The position numbers and the translations under genes are program-made. 64,000 nucleotides of DNA from CAYNLG01 sp964397995 (lineage in GTDB: Bacteria; Planctomycetota; Phycisphaerae; FEN-1346), in the NCBI GenBank assembly GCA_964397995.1, contig CAYNLG010000006.1, positions 15,621-79,620 on the forward strand. The letters are read 5' to 3'. The notes under the pieces were generated by a model. That model was not told where the DNA came from. It made no database searches and saw only the letters and a list, made by a program, of their open reading frames with translations. Positions 35,603 to 44,779 of this stretch are shown piece by piece (position 1 is the stretch's first letter; every line of letters begins with the position of its first letter).

Positions 35603-35965
35603 ATGAATACCGCGATCGAAACCTACCAGACCAACGTCGTCTCGACGCAGACGCGCGGGCGGCTGATCGTCCTGCTGTACGAGGGGGCCATCAAGTTCCT
35701 GACCCTCGCCAAGGGGGCCATCGAGGCCGGCGACCCCGCCGCCAAGGGCCACTACATCGACAAGGCCCTGGCCATCCTCAACGAGCTCGACGCCTGCCTC
35801 AACACCGAGGACGGCGGCGAGGTTGCCGCCAACCTCCGCAAGCTCTACCACTTCATGATCCGCCACCTCGGCGAAGCCAACGTCCGCCGCGACGCCGAAC
35901 GCGTCCAGGACGTCATCGACTGCCTCCGCGACCTGAACGAGGGCTGGAAGGCCATCACGCAGTAG
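35603..35965 (+). CDS. fliS: Flagellin export chaperone FliS
   Basis: This 120-aa helical protein has the FliS signature AIETYQTNVVSTQTRGRLIVLLYEGAIKFL (about 4-33) and YIDKALAILNELDACLNTEDGG. FliS binds the flagellin C-terminus and prevents premature polymerisation. It lies 26 nt after fliD with GGAGGGG upstream. It is the last flagellar gene and meets a sulfatase gene convergently. Confidence 0.96.
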   Translation: MNTAIETYQTNVVSTQTRGRLIVLLYEGAIKFLTLAKGAIEAGDPAAKGHYIDKALAILNELDACLNTEDGGEVAANLRKLYHFMIRHLGEANVRRDAERVQDVIDCLRDLNEGWKAITQ

Positions 35966-36013
35966 CGGCGGGGCGGGCGGCCGTTCGCCGTCTTGCCGTT
36001 CGCGGCCCGGCGC

Positions 36014-37564
36014 CTACGCCCCCGCGATGCGCGGCATGGGCGTCGGTTCCGAGGCCATCGTCGCCTGCATCATCTCGTAGAGCAGCCGCCCCTTCAGCCC
36101 CTGGGCCTCCGGCTTGTGCCACAGGTTGTCCACCTCGCCCGGGTCCGCCTCCAGGTCGAACAGCTCCCCGTCCTCGCCCTTGCGCCACACGGTCAGCTTG
36201 TACCGCTCATTCACGTACGTCCGCAGGTGAATGTTCGTCAGCGTGTGCCGGTTCTCCGTGAGGCTCCACGTCCGGGCCGCCTCGCCGCCCGACCACGTCC
36301 CCGTCTGGTCGACGCCCGTCATGTCGCCCGGCACGTCTTGCCCCGCCGCCGCCAGGAACGTCACCGGCAGGTCCACCAGGTTCTGGATGGCCTGGCTGGT
36401 CTGCCCGGCCGGCGTCCGGCCCGGCCACCGGACGATGCACGGCAGGCGCAGCAGGTCCTCGTAATGGAACGGCCCCTTCGCGACCAGCCCGTGCTGGCCC
36501 AGGAAGTGGCCGTGGTCCGTCGTGAACACCACGAGCGTGTTCTCGGCCACGCCCAGCCGGTCGAGGCAGTCGAGGGTGCGGCCGATCTCGTCGTCCATGA
36601 ACGAGACCATGCCGTAGTAAACGGCCATGTCCTTCCTGATCTCTTCGGCGTCGCGGACCTGGCAGTGACCGCCGTGGATGCCGTGGTCCTCGTGGTAGAG
36701 CTCGCGGAACCGCTCGCCGCCGTCGGGCTGCTGGGTCAACCGGAAGGGCATCGGGTTGGCGTCGTGTTCGCCGGGCACCAGCGCCCCGGGCAGCATGTCG
36801 GCCGCGTCGTACATCGTGGCCCACGGCTCCGGGCAGATGTACGGCGGGTGCGGGTCGTGGAAGCTCGCCCACGTGAAGAACGGCCGCTCGCCCGCGACGG
36901 CCCGCTCGATGGCCGCCCGCGTCCGCTCGCCCGTCCACCGCGTGTAGTGGAACTCCTCCGGCAGGTCCCAGACGCGGTCGTCCGCTTCCCAGTACTCGCG
37001 CCGGCGGCCCTTGGCGTCGGTCCGCTTCGGCTCCGGCCACGGCCGGAAGAAGTCCTGCCAGTTCGCCAGGCCCCGCTCCTCCATCCAGAGGGCGTAGTGC
37101 TGGCCGGCGTGCGATTCGTTGCCGTGCATGCGGCCGATTTCAACGTGGTCGAAGCCGTACCACGGGCCCCAGAACCCGCGCCAGAAGTCCAGGTCGCGCA
37201 GCGTCGGCTGGCACTCCAGCGACTCGTACCCCGGCTCGGAGGCCAGCGGCTGGAAGTGGGCCTTGCCGACGAGCGTCGAGGCGTACCCGGCGTGGGCCAG
37301 GTAATCGCCGACGGTCGGCCGGTCCTCAAAAAGCTTCGTCCCGAGCGACCACGCCCCGTGCTGCGACGGGTACTGGCCCGTCAGAATCGACGCCCGCGTC
37401 GGCGTGCACGTCGGGTTCGGGCAGTAGCAGCGGTCGAACCGCGTGCCCTCGGCGCACAGGCGGTCGAGGGCCGGCGTCCGGATGCGGTCGTTGACAACCC
37501 CGAGCGTGGAGTAGTGCTGCTGATCGCTCGTGATGAGCAGGATGTTGGGCGGACGGTCGGGCAT
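36014..37564 (-). CDS. Formylglycine-dependent sulfatase
   Basis: This 516-aa protein has the N-terminal metal-binding strand PNILLITSDQQ and the sulfatase signature C-T-P-T-R (Cys53 to Arg57), followed by ASILTGQYPSQHG. Cys53 would be converted to formylglycine. Later motifs VVFTTDHGHFLGQHGLVAKG fit the second metal site. No signal peptide is seen, so it may act in the cytoplasm or use another route. It hydrolyses sulfate esters, probably on polysaccharides or glycans. GAGGAG lies 8 nt before the ATG. Confidence 0.95.
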   Translation of the reverse strand: MPDRPPNILLITSDQQHYSTLGVVNDRIRTPALDRLCAEGTRFDRCYCPNPTCTPTRASILTGQYPSQHGAWSLGTKLFEDRPTVGDYLAHAGYASTLVGKAHFQPLASEPGYESLECQPTLRDLDFWRGFWGPWYGFDHVEIGRMHGNESHAGQHYALWMEERGLANWQDFFRPWPEPKRTDAKGRRREYWEADDRVWDLPEEFHYTRWTGERTRAAIERAVAGERPFFTWASFHDPHPPYICPEPWATMYDAADMLPGALVPGEHDANPMPFRLTQQPDGGERFRELYHEDHGIHGGHCQVRDAEEIRKDMAVYYGMVSFMDDEIGRTLDCLDRLGVAENTLVVFTTDHGHFLGQHGLVAKGPFHYEDLLRLPCIVRWPGRTPAGQTSQAIQNLVDLPVTFLAAAGQDVPGDMTGVDQTGTWSGGEAARTWSLTENRHTLTNIHLRTYVNERYKLTVWRKGEDGELFDLEADPGEVDNLWHKPEAQGLKGRLLYEMMQATMASEPTPMPRIAGA

Positions 37565-37776
37565 GGCAGGGCTCCTCGGTCAACGACCGGTTGCGTCGGG
37601 CAAACGGAAGGCGGAGTATACCGCGCCCGCCGCGCGACGCAAGGTACGTTTGGGCGCGCACGGCAAGCGGCACGCGCGGCACAAGCGCCGCGGCTAACAT
37701 GACACCGTTTCCCTTGCCCCCCGCGCGCCCCCCCGCTATCCTGCGAGGCACCTGCCCACGCGAAAGGACCGGCCGC

Positions 37777-38694
37777 ATGGCCCGCTACCTCCTCCGCCGG
37801 CTCCTCCTGTTCATCCCCACGCTGCTGGCCGTCTACACCCTCGCGTTCCTCATGATGCGGGCCGCCCCCGGAAGCCCCTTCGCCCAGGAACGCGACCTGC
37901 CCGACGAGGTCCTCGCCGCCCGCCGCGCCCAGTACGACATCGACCGCCCCGTCGTCCAGTACCTCCGCGTCGGCTGGAACCTGGTGACGCTGCGCGGCAT
38001 GCCGTCGATCCGCTACCCGGACCGGAACGTCGTCCGCGACATCCTCGCCCCGGCGTTCCCGGTCAGCCTGACGCTCGGGACGGCGGCCCTGGCGCTGGCG
38101 GTCGTGGGCGGCACGGCCGCCGGCGTCGCCAGCGCCGCGCGCCCCCGCTCCCTGGCCGACCACCTCGCCATGGCCGGCGTCCTGGTCGGCGTCAGCCAGC
38201 CCTCGTTCGTCATCGCGACCGTGCTCCTGGCGGTCTTCAGCTTCGGGCTCGGCTGGCTCCCGGTCGGCGGCTGGGGGCGGCCCAGCCAGGTGCTGCTCCC
38301 GGCGATCGCCCTGGCGGCGTTGCCGGCGGCGTACGTGGCGCGGCTCGTGCGGGCGGGCATGCTCGAGACCCTCTCGGCCGACTTCATCCGCACCGCCCGG
38401 GCCAAGGGCCTCGGCCCGCGCACCGTTCTCCTGGAACACGCCCTCCGCAACGCCTGGCTCCCCGTCCTCGGCTACCTCGGCCCCGCCGCCGCTGGCATCT
38501 TCACGGGCAGCTTTGTCGTCGAGAAGGTCTTCGCGGTGCCGGGCGTCGGCCGCTTCTTCGTCGACTCCGCCCTCCACCGCGACCACCCGATGATCCTCGC
38601 CACGGTCCTCCTGTACGCGGTCCTGCTCGTCGTCTTCAACCTGCTCGTCGACATCGCCTACGCGTGGTTCGACCCGAGGATCCGCTATGGCTGA
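37777..38694 (+). CDS. ABC transporter permease, DppB/OppB family
   Basis: This 305-aa protein has an N-terminal helix (RYLLRRLLLFIPTLLAVYTLAFLMMR, about 2-27) typical of the DppB family. Five more helices follow, with the coupling segment ADFIRTARAKGLGPRTVLLEHALRNAWLPVL (about 204-234). It imports peptides, nickel or oligosaccharides in other bacteria. GAAAGGA lies upstream. It overlaps the next permease by 8 nt. No substrate-binding protein or ATPase is encoded nearby. Confidence 0.93.
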   Translation: MARYLLRRLLLFIPTLLAVYTLAFLMMRAAPGSPFAQERDLPDEVLAARRAQYDIDRPVVQYLRVGWNLVTLRGMPSIRYPDRNVVRDILAPAFPVSLTLGTAALALAVVGGTAAGVASAARPRSLADHLAMAGVLVGVSQPSFVIATVLLAVFSFGLGWLPVGGWGRPSQVLLPAIALAALPAAYVARLVRAGMLETLSADFIRTARAKGLGPRTVLLEHALRNAWLPVLGYLGPAAAGIFTGSFVVEKVFAVPGVGRFFVDSALHRDHPMILATVLLYAVLLVVFNLLVDIAYAWFDPRIRYG

Positions 38695-39631
38695 GGCCGC
38701 CGCCCCCCTCCCGCGCCCGACCGCCCGGCCCATGTCGCCGGCGCGCCTCGCCCTCCGCCGCTTCCGACGCAACGGCCGCGCCATGGCCGGCCTCGCCGTC
38801 CTCGCCCTGCTCGCCGCCGCCTGCGCCGGCGGCCTGATCGTCAACCTGACCGCGCCGCTGCGCGGGCGGCCGGTGCCGTATCGGACGCCCGTCGCCACCC
38901 CCGCCGACGCCCCGGAACACCCCTGGCCGCCCAGCCTCGCGCACCCCTTCGGCACCGACCCCCTCGGCCGCGACCTCCTCGCGCGCACCCTGGTCGGCGG
39001 CTGCGTGTCGCTCGGTGTCGGCCTGGCCGCCGCCGCCGTCAGCGTCCTTATCGGCAGCCTCTGGGGCGTCACCGCCGGCACCCTCTCACGCGGCCTGGAC
39101 ACGCTGATGATGCGCCTCGTCGACGTCCTCTACGGCCTCCCCTACATCCTCCTGGTCATCCTGCTCCTGGTGCTCTTCGCCGAACGCACCGTCGCCGTCC
39201 GCTTGGTCGCCCTGTTCGCGGCCATCGGCGGCGTCTCGTGGCTGACGATGGCGCGGATCGTGCGCGGCCAGGTGCTGGCACTGCGCGAATCGGAGTTCAT
39301 CCAGGCCGCCCGGGCCCTCGGCGCGGGCCCCGCGCGGCTCGTCCTGCGGGAAATGCTCCCCAACCTTGCCGGGCCGATCCTCGTCTGCGCGACCCTGACC
39401 GTCCCCCTGGCCATCCTCCAGGAATCGTTCCTGTCGTTCCTCGGCCTCGGCGTGCCCCCGCCCCTGGCCTCCTGGGGCACCCTGGCTGCCGGCGGCGTCG
39501 AGGCCCTGAACCCCGTGCAGACCTACTGGTGGCTGCTCGTCTTCCCGTGCGCCGCCCTCGGCCTGACGCTGCTGGCCCTGAACTTCGTCGGCGACGGCCT
39601 CCGCGACGCCTTCGACCCGCGGACCCGGTAG
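38687..39631 (+). CDS. ABC transporter permease, DppC/OppC family
   Basis: This 314-aa protein has an N-terminal cytoplasmic tail and a first helix at about 35-55. The DppC-type motif HPFGTDPLGRDLLARTLVGG lies at about 86-105, and the coupling segment RESEFIQAARALGAGPARLVLREMLPNL at about 205-232. It forms the heterodimeric channel with the preceding DppB-like permease. The missing ATPases and binding protein must be encoded elsewhere, or the transporter uses shared components. Confidence 0.93.
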   Translation: MAEAAAPLPRPTARPMSPARLALRRFRRNGRAMAGLAVLALLAAACAGGLIVNLTAPLRGRPVPYRTPVATPADAPEHPWPPSLAHPFGTDPLGRDLLARTLVGGCVSLGVGLAAAAVSVLIGSLWGVTAGTLSRGLDTLMMRLVDVLYGLPYILLVILLLVLFAERTVAVRLVALFAAIGGVSWLTMARIVRGQVLALRESEFIQAARALGAGPARLVLREMLPNLAGPILVCATLTVPLAILQESFLSFLGLGVPPPLASWGTLAAGGVEALNPVQTYWWLLVFPCAALGLTLLALNFVGDGLRDAFDPRTR

Positions 39632-39642
39632 CCGCCCCCCCC

Positions 39643-40998
39643 TTACTTCACCCGCCACGCGTGCACCAGCGACTTGTCCTCGTCGCCCCGGAACTCCAGC
39701 ACGTACAGCACGCCGCGCGCGGCGTCGAACGCGCACGCCCCCACGTGCCGCACCTCCTGCGCCGGCCGGTCCCGGAAGAGCGGCTCGTCAATCCGCACGT
39801 GGGCATACGGCTGGGGCGCGTGCGGCTCCATCTGCCCGGCCGCCACCTTCGCCAGGTCCGACGGGTCGTAGAAGAGCATCCACGCCTCGAACCGCTCCGA
39901 CCACCAGCCCCGCTGGTCGTTCGGCCAGGGCGGCACCTCGGGCCACGGCCCCTCCTCCGGCCACACGACGCCGTTGGCGAACCCGTACCACGCCGGCTTC
40001 TCGCCCGTGCCCTTCGTCCCCACCAGCACCACGGCCGCCCGGTCGCCCTTTCCGACCCACGCCACGCCCGTCCACTCGTCCGACTCGTGGTACCCCGTCA
40101 TCGCGTGCGAGACGTCGACCTGGTACGCCGTCGTGTACTGGAGCAGCCGCACGCTGGAGAGGCCCGCGCCCCGTTTCGGGGGCGAGCCGTCGAGCCACGG
40201 CCCGATGGCGTAGAGGCACGGCCCCTTGCCGCCCTGCCCGCCGTCGCGGAACCGGCCCGTCACGAGCCGCCGCCCGCCCGTGTGCGCGGCCGCCCAGGCC
40301 TCGGGAATCTCGCCCATGTAGTTGTTCGTGCAGTAGGCCTGGACGTCGGCGATCCGCCACGGCCCCGCCGAGGCGAGCCGGTCCAGCGTCAGGCTCGACC
40401 ACCCGTGCGTCGGCCCCATAAAGGCCTCTTCCATGTGCTGGCCCCAGCACCAGTAGAGCGTCGGCCCGTCCTGGCCCGCCTGTTTGGGCAGAATCGCCAG
40501 GCCGCACCGGTACATCTCGTAGCCCTCGAACCGGCCTTCGCGGATGTCGCGGAAGGGCTGGAGCGTCCGGGCCGTCGGAAGGTCGTCCAGCCGCTTCCCG
40601 GCCGAGACGACCGGCTTCGGGATGCTGATCTCCGAGACGTACGCCTGGTGGTCGTGGCCAACGCCGAAGAGCGACCCGGGGAAGCCGTCGTCCGGCCCGT
40701 CCGGGTCGCCACCCGCGTGGTAGGCAAGGGCCTCGCCGGACCAGAGCCACGAGGTGCCCCCGGACTCGCCGGGCAGCCGGAACGCCCCGACGTAAACGAG
40801 GGCGGCCGGGTCAAGCCGCCGCGTCGCCGTCGCGGTCGCGCCTGTCGCCGACGTATCGGCTGCGCCCGCCGCCGCGGCCGCGCCGCCCGCCCCGCCTTCT
40901 TCCGCCGCCGGGGCCGCCGGGGCGGACCCCGCCTCCGCGCAACCGCCCACGAAGACCGCCAGAACCGACACTGCGACGAGAACCGTTCGCGTGCCCAT
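39643..40998 (-). CDS. Large lipoprotein of unknown function
   Basis: This 451-aa protein has a lipoprotein signal with lipobox FVGGC near residue 20 and an Ala-rich linker (about 25-60). A conserved-looking beta-rich domain starts LVYVGAFRLPGESGGTSWLW. Trp, Gly and Asp are frequent and the repeats resemble a beta-propeller (GVGHDHQAYVSEI, YAIGPWLDGSPP, GACAFDAARGVLYVLEF). No catalytic motif is recognised. AAAGGAGG precedes the ATG. It meets the permease genes convergently 11 nt away, so it is not part of their operon. Confidence 0.75.
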   Translation of the reverse strand: MGTRTVLVAVSVLAVFVGGCAEAGSAPAAPAAEEGGAGGAAAAAGAADTSATGATATATRRLDPAALVYVGAFRLPGESGGTSWLWSGEALAYHAGGDPDGPDDGFPGSLFGVGHDHQAYVSEISIPKPVVSAGKRLDDLPTARTLQPFRDIREGRFEGYEMYRCGLAILPKQAGQDGPTLYWCWGQHMEEAFMGPTHGWSSLTLDRLASAGPWRIADVQAYCTNNYMGEIPEAWAAAHTGGRRLVTGRFRDGGQGGKGPCLYAIGPWLDGSPPKRGAGLSSVRLLQYTTAYQVDVSHAMTGYHESDEWTGVAWVGKGDRAAVVLVGTKGTGEKPAWYGFANGVVWPEEGPWPEVPPWPNDQRGWWSERFEAWMLFYDPSDLAKVAAGQMEPHAPQPYAHVRIDEPLFRDRPAQEVRHVGACAFDAARGVLYVLEFRGDEDKSLVHAWRVK

Positions 40999-41135
40999 CG
41001 CCCCCTCCTTTCGTGCGGATGCACGTGCCTGAGAGATGCTCCAACCGTCACGATACGCCGCCGCGCGGTCCGGTGTCAACGCCGAACCGGCCCCCCGGTG
41101 CGGCGCGTGCCACCGCCGGTCGCCGTCTTCCGTAG

Positions 41136-41154
41136 CACGGGCTTTTAGCCCGTG
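41136..41154. repeat. Short intergenic hairpin repeat (CACGGGCT-TTT-AGCCCGTG)
   Basis: A perfect 8-bp inverted repeat with a 3-nt loop lies in the 316-nt gap between the divergent lipoprotein and FGGY kinase genes. Nothing else that looks coding is seen in this gap. The type resembles small dispersed hairpins common in intergenic regions. Confidence 0.6.
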
Positions 41155-41314
41155 AGTCTTGCCGTCTTGCCGGGCGCCGTGTTCATCGCCGTCCTCTGAA
41201 ATCTCAAATCTCAGATTCTCCACCGCTGTCCGCCATCCCCCCACCCCCCGGTTTCCCTTGCCCCGCCGCACCGCCGCCCGCTCTAATGCCCCGGTCCCGT
41301 GAGGAGGTCGAGGC

Positions 41315-42802
41315 GTGCCCGAGGCGCCCCCGGTCCTGGTCGGCATCGACGCGGGCACCCAGTCCGTCAAGGCCCTGGCCCTGGCCGCCGACGGCCGCCC
41401 CGTCGGCCTCGGCCGCGCCCCGCTCGCCGTCGACCGCCCTCGTGCCGGCTGGGCCGAGCAGGACCCGGCCGCGTGGCCGGCCGCCCTGGAGGCCGCCCTC
41501 CGCGACGCCCTGGCCGACCTCGATCCCGGCCGCGTCGCCGCCGTCGGCCTCGCGTTCCAGCGGGAGACCTTCGCCCTGCTCGACGCCGCCGGCCACCCCG
41601 TCCGCCCGGCGATGCTCTGGCTCGACGGCCGCGCCGCCGGCGAGGTCGAGGCCGTCGCCCGCGACCTCGGCGCCGAGGCGTACCACCGGACCACCGGCAA
41701 ACCCCTGGACGTGACGAGCACCGTCGCCCGTCTCCGCTGGCTCCGCACCCACGAGCCCGACGCCGCCCGCGCCGCCGCCCGATGGACCGACGTCGGCGCC
41801 GCCCTGGCCGCCCGCCTGACCGGCCGCGCCGCCACCTGCGTCGCCGGGGCCGACACGTGCGGCTTGGTGGACCTGGCGTCGCGCGCCTGGTGCGCGGCGC
41901 ACCTGGAGGCCGCCGGCCTCACCGAGGCCATGATGCCCGAGCTCGCCAAGCCCGGCGCCCTCCTTGGCCGCGTCACCGACCGGGCCGCCGCGGCCACCGG
42001 CCTGCCGGCGGGCCTGCCGGTCGTCGCGGCCGGCGGCGACGGCCACGTCTTCCAGGTCGGCGTCGGCGCCCTCGAAGCCGGCACCCGCACGCTCACCCTC
42101 GGCACGAGCATCGTCCTCGGCCAGGCGGCCCGCGCGCCCGTCCTCGCCCCGGCGTGGCGGACGCTCCTCGGCGCCGCCGGCGGCTACCTCCTCGAGGGCG
42201 TCCTCCAGTCCGGGACGCTCCTCTTGCGGTGGTTCGCCGACCGTTTCGCCCCCGGCCGCGCCGAGGCCGACCTCGACGCCGAGGCCACCGCCCTCCCCCC
42301 CGGCGCCGACGGCCTCGTCACCCTCCCCCACTGGTGGGGTGTCCGCTTCCCCGAGGCGCACCCCGGGATGCGCGGCATCACGGCCGGCTGGACCGACCGC
42401 CATACGCCGGTGCATATGTACCGCTCCCTGCTCGAGGGCCTCGCCTTCGAGGTGCGCCGGCTGGCCGAGGCTTTCCCGGACCGCGAAGCCGGCGCGCCCG
42501 ACGCGATCCGCGGCGGCGGCGGGGGCGCCGCCGGGGCGACCTGGCGCGCCATCCTGGCCGGCGTGCTGAGGGCGCCCGTCGTCGCCTATCCCGCCCAGGC
42601 CGTCGCCCGCGGCGCCGCCATGCTCGCCGCCGTCGGCGCCGCCGTGGTCCCCGACCTCCCGGCCGCACGCGACGCCCTGATCGACCCCGGCCCCCGCACG
42701 GCCCCAAACCCGGCGGCCGTCGCGGCATACGACAGCCTCTACCGCGAGGCCTACCTCCCCCTTCACGCCGCCGCCTCGACCCTCTTCCCCACCGCGCCGT
42801 AG
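41315..42802 (+). CDS. FGGY-family carbohydrate kinase (xylulokinase-like)
   Basis: This 495-aa protein begins with the phosphate-binding strand VGIDAGTQSVKALALAADG (about 8-26). An N-terminal sugar-binding domain follows (VAAVGLAFQRETFALLDAAG; AMLWLDGRA). The catalytic region is near GGDGHVFQVGVGAL (about 238-251), and the second ATPase half has GGGGGAAGATWRAILAGVL. FGGY kinases phosphorylate sugars such as xylulose, ribulose or gluconate; the substrate cannot be told. GTG start with GAGGAGG upstream. It is alone in its orientation. Confidence 0.9.
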   Translation: MPEAPPVLVGIDAGTQSVKALALAADGRPVGLGRAPLAVDRPRAGWAEQDPAAWPAALEAALRDALADLDPGRVAAVGLAFQRETFALLDAAGHPVRPAMLWLDGRAAGEVEAVARDLGAEAYHRTTGKPLDVTSTVARLRWLRTHEPDAARAAARWTDVGAALAARLTGRAATCVAGADTCGLVDLASRAWCAAHLEAAGLTEAMMPELAKPGALLGRVTDRAAAATGLPAGLPVVAAGGDGHVFQVGVGALEAGTRTLTLGTSIVLGQAARAPVLAPAWRTLLGAAGGYLLEGVLQSGTLLLRWFADRFAPGRAEADLDAEATALPPGADGLVTLPHWWGVRFPEAHPGMRGITAGWTDRHTPVHMYRSLLEGLAFEVRRLAEAFPDREAGAPDAIRGGGGGAAGATWRAILAGVLRAPVVAYPAQAVARGAAMLAAVGAAVVPDLPAARDALIDPGPRTAPNPAAVAAYDSLYREAYLPLHAAASTLFPTAP

Positions 42803-42941
42803 TCCCGGCACGCCGGGGGTCGCCCTGGTAGCCGTTGCCGTCAGCCCCCGAAGGGGGCGGACGGCACAGGCGCGTCTCGCCCCGCCCGCGTCACCGTCTT
42901 CTGCGGCACCTCCGCCGGTTCGCCGTGGCCGCGCTTGGAGT

Positions 42942-42959
42942 GCGGCGATTCATCGCCGC
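42942..42959. repeat. Intergenic hairpin (GCGGCGAT-TC-ATCGCCGC)
   Basis: A perfect 8-bp inverted repeat with a 2-nt centre, 140 nt after the FGGY kinase. It is similar in style to the repeat at 41136. Confidence 0.55.
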
Positions 42960-43364
42960 TTTCGTGGTCGGCAGCGCAGCTGCCGATGGTCGGTGACGGC
43001 AAGCAGCGACGGCCAAACGGCCGCGACTCCGTCGCCACGGCAGGGCGGCGGCAGGCCAATGCACGCCAAGCGCGGCCACGGCCCTCGGGCTCTCCTTGGT
43101 TGCTACATGACACTTCCGCATACAGGCATGCCCAGGCCGGACACCATGACCCAAGCCTCCGCGCGAGGCTTGCCTACCCACACATGGCTTGCTACTCTAT
43201 ACCTCTCCACCTTCAACGCGCGGGCCCTCCGGCCTTCTCTTTGTCACAGCATCACTACGTTACTTCGTTACTCCTTAATGCAACGCCGCCCTTCGGGCGC
43301 CGACGTGCCCGGCCCCCGCGCGTCCTCAGGCATGGACGTACGGACGGATGTCGTTTTGCCGTTG

Positions 43365-43388
43365 GCCGGCATTCCGCATTCCGGCTTC
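43365..43388 (+). repeat. 24-nt direct repeat, copy 1
   Basis: GCCGGCATTCCGCATTCCGG plus CTTC is repeated exactly at 43782-43805, 417 bp away. It contains two ATTCCG units. Confidence 0.8.
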
Positions 43389-43690
43389 CGCGTTCAGGCC
43401 CCCCAGTCTCCCCAGATTGCCCATCCTGCCACCCCTGCAAATCTGCAGCGAAGGGTTCGCCATGCGTCAGGCGCCACCGGCCGCGCGGGGCGGGTCGGCG
43501 GCCCGGGATCGCGCACGGCCGCGCGCTCCGCCCCGGCCCGCCGAAAAAAAAAGACAAAAACCGGCAAAAAGAAGACAGAAGGAGGCAAAAAAAAGGCACA
43601 GATAGACAAAACGGAGGGCAAAAAAAGCCATTCGGCGCCAGAAAAAAGCCAAAAAAAGGCAAGAAAAGGCCAAATTGGGTGCGTTTTGGC

Positions 43691-43727
43691 GACACTATAG
43701 GATACAAACCGACACTAAAGTGTGCGC
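43691..43727 (+). repeat. Dispersed repeat, left copy
   Basis: A 37-nt core starting GACACTATAGGATACAAACC and ending GTGTGCGC matches the inverted sequence at 63935-63971 with two mismatches. Similarity extends further upstream (AAGGCCAA and GGCG blocks) into the A-rich tract. It contains short dyads (CTATAG; CACT-A-A-AGTG). Confidence 0.75.
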
Positions 43728-43781
43728 GGCAGAAGCCCGGGCACGCGCCCCCCTCACAGGTGCTTTGGCCGCTCTGCCGTC

Positions 43782-43805
43782 GCCGGCATTCCGCATTCCG
43801 GCTTC
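43782..43805 (+). repeat. 24-nt direct repeat, copy 2
   Basis: Exact second copy of the repeat at 43365-43388, ending 17 nt before the stop codon of the leftward pseudopilin gene. Confidence 0.8.
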
Positions 43806-43822
43806 AGCACTTATCAGAAATG

Positions 43823-44779
43823 TCAGTTCGTCAGCACTACCGGCTGCTCGCTCAGGCGGAAGTACGGCGGGCCGCCCGGGAGACCGTCCTCCCGCGGGCA
43901 GAGCGGCCGGATGCCCAGGGTCGCCTCCTCCTCGCGTTCCCCGAACTTGCGGATCAGCTCGTCCTCCTCCCAGGTGGGCGTCTCCTCCTCGGGGTCCGGC
44001 CAGCGAATGTAGGATTCGACATGGCCATCGTAAAACGCGATGTTGGTCACGCACCGGTCGCTGTAGTCGCCCGGGTGCCGCGTGGCCACACGGCCGCGCA
44101 GGTTGCCGGTGCGGTTCCAGGCGTCCGTCCAGACCCCGTCGGCGACCATGACCATGGTCGTCCGCTGGCGGATTTCGCTGATATTATGGACGTAGCTGCG
44201 CTGTATGGATACGGGCTCGGAACGGACCACCAGCAGCGACGGAAAGTCACGCAGGGCCTCCTGCTGGTCCTCGGTCGTGCCCCGCTCGGTGCACCCGTTC
44301 CAGTAGTAGGTGGAGTCGAGCATCCTGTCGGTCGTGCCGCACCGGTACCACCCGCAGGCCTCGTCGTCGTTCGGCAGCGGCGCGACGTCGGCGAACTCGA
44401 CCCGCACCAGGGCCGTGGCCGGGCAGATGAAGACCGAGTCCTCCTCCGAAAGGCTGTCCTGGAGGTTGGCGGAGGTCTCCATCTCGTGCGTGTCCGGGGC
44501 GCTCAGGTGACCGGTGCTGACGAGCAGGTTGCACCAGAGATACTCGGGCGTGTCGTCGGGGTTCTCGACGTAGGCCGCCGGCGGAATGCCGCCGCCGAAC
44601 TGCGACGTGTAGGCGATGACGCCCTGGGCGATCTGTTCCAGGTTGTGGATGCACTGCATGCGTTCGGCGTTCCGCAGGGCGGCCCCGACCACGGGATAGA
44701 GCAGCCCCGCGAGGACCCCGATGATGGCGATGACCATCAAGAGTTCGATCAGCGTAAATCCGCTCGTCCTCGGCCGCAT
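43823..44779 (-). CDS. Prepilin-type pseudopilin with H-to-DG C-terminal signature, copy 2
   Basis: This 318-aa protein starts MRPRTSGFTLIELLMVIAII, the prepilin peptidase site G-F-T-L-I-E followed by a hydrophobic helix. The remainder has LRNAERMQCIHNLEQIAQGVIAY and the C-terminal block TRHPGDYSDRCVTNIAFYDGH, typical of the large DUF1559-like pseudopilin family of Planctomycetota. Such proteins are processed and inserted in the inner membrane; their role is unclear. AAGGAG lies 7 nt upstream. A paralogue lies 230 nt away in the same direction. Confidence 0.92.
   Translation of the reverse strand: MRPRTSGFTLIELLMVIAIIGVLAGLLYPVVGAALRNAERMQCIHNLEQIAQGVIAYTSQFGGGIPPAAYVENPDDTPEYLWCNLLVSTGHLSAPDTHEMETSANLQDSLSEEDSVFICPATALVRVEFADVAPLPNDDEACGWYRCGTTDRMLDSTYYWNGCTERGTTEDQQEALRDFPSLLVVRSEPVSIQRSYVHNISEIRQRTTMVMVADGVWTDAWNRTGNLRGRVATRHPGDYSDRCVTNIAFYDGHVESYIRWPDPEEETPTWEEDELIRKFGEREEEATLGIRPLCPREDGLPGGPPYFRLSEQPVVLTN

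Larger units (their letters stand above)
42803..43822. other. Gene-free region with repeats and an A/purine-rich tract
   Basis: No gene is convincing here. It holds a hairpin (42942-42959), a 24-nt direct repeat (43365-43388 and 43782-43805), a strongly purine-biased tract with many A runs (about 43552-43680), and one copy of a dispersed repeat (43691-43727). Composition drops well below the genome GC. An open frame at 42993-43700 has no ribosome binding site and biased low-complexity Lys-rich translation, so it is not called. Confidence 0.6.

Noticed and set aside
37381..39102. 573-aa frame on the minus strand opposite the ABC permeases
   Set aside because: It overlaps two convincing permease genes and the sulfatase 5' end, and its translation is Arg/Gly/Asp-rich without recognisable features.
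42993..43700. 235-aa forward frame across the repeat region
   Set aside because: Lys-rich low complexity arises from the A/purine tract; there is no ribosome binding site and the frame crosses two repeat elements.
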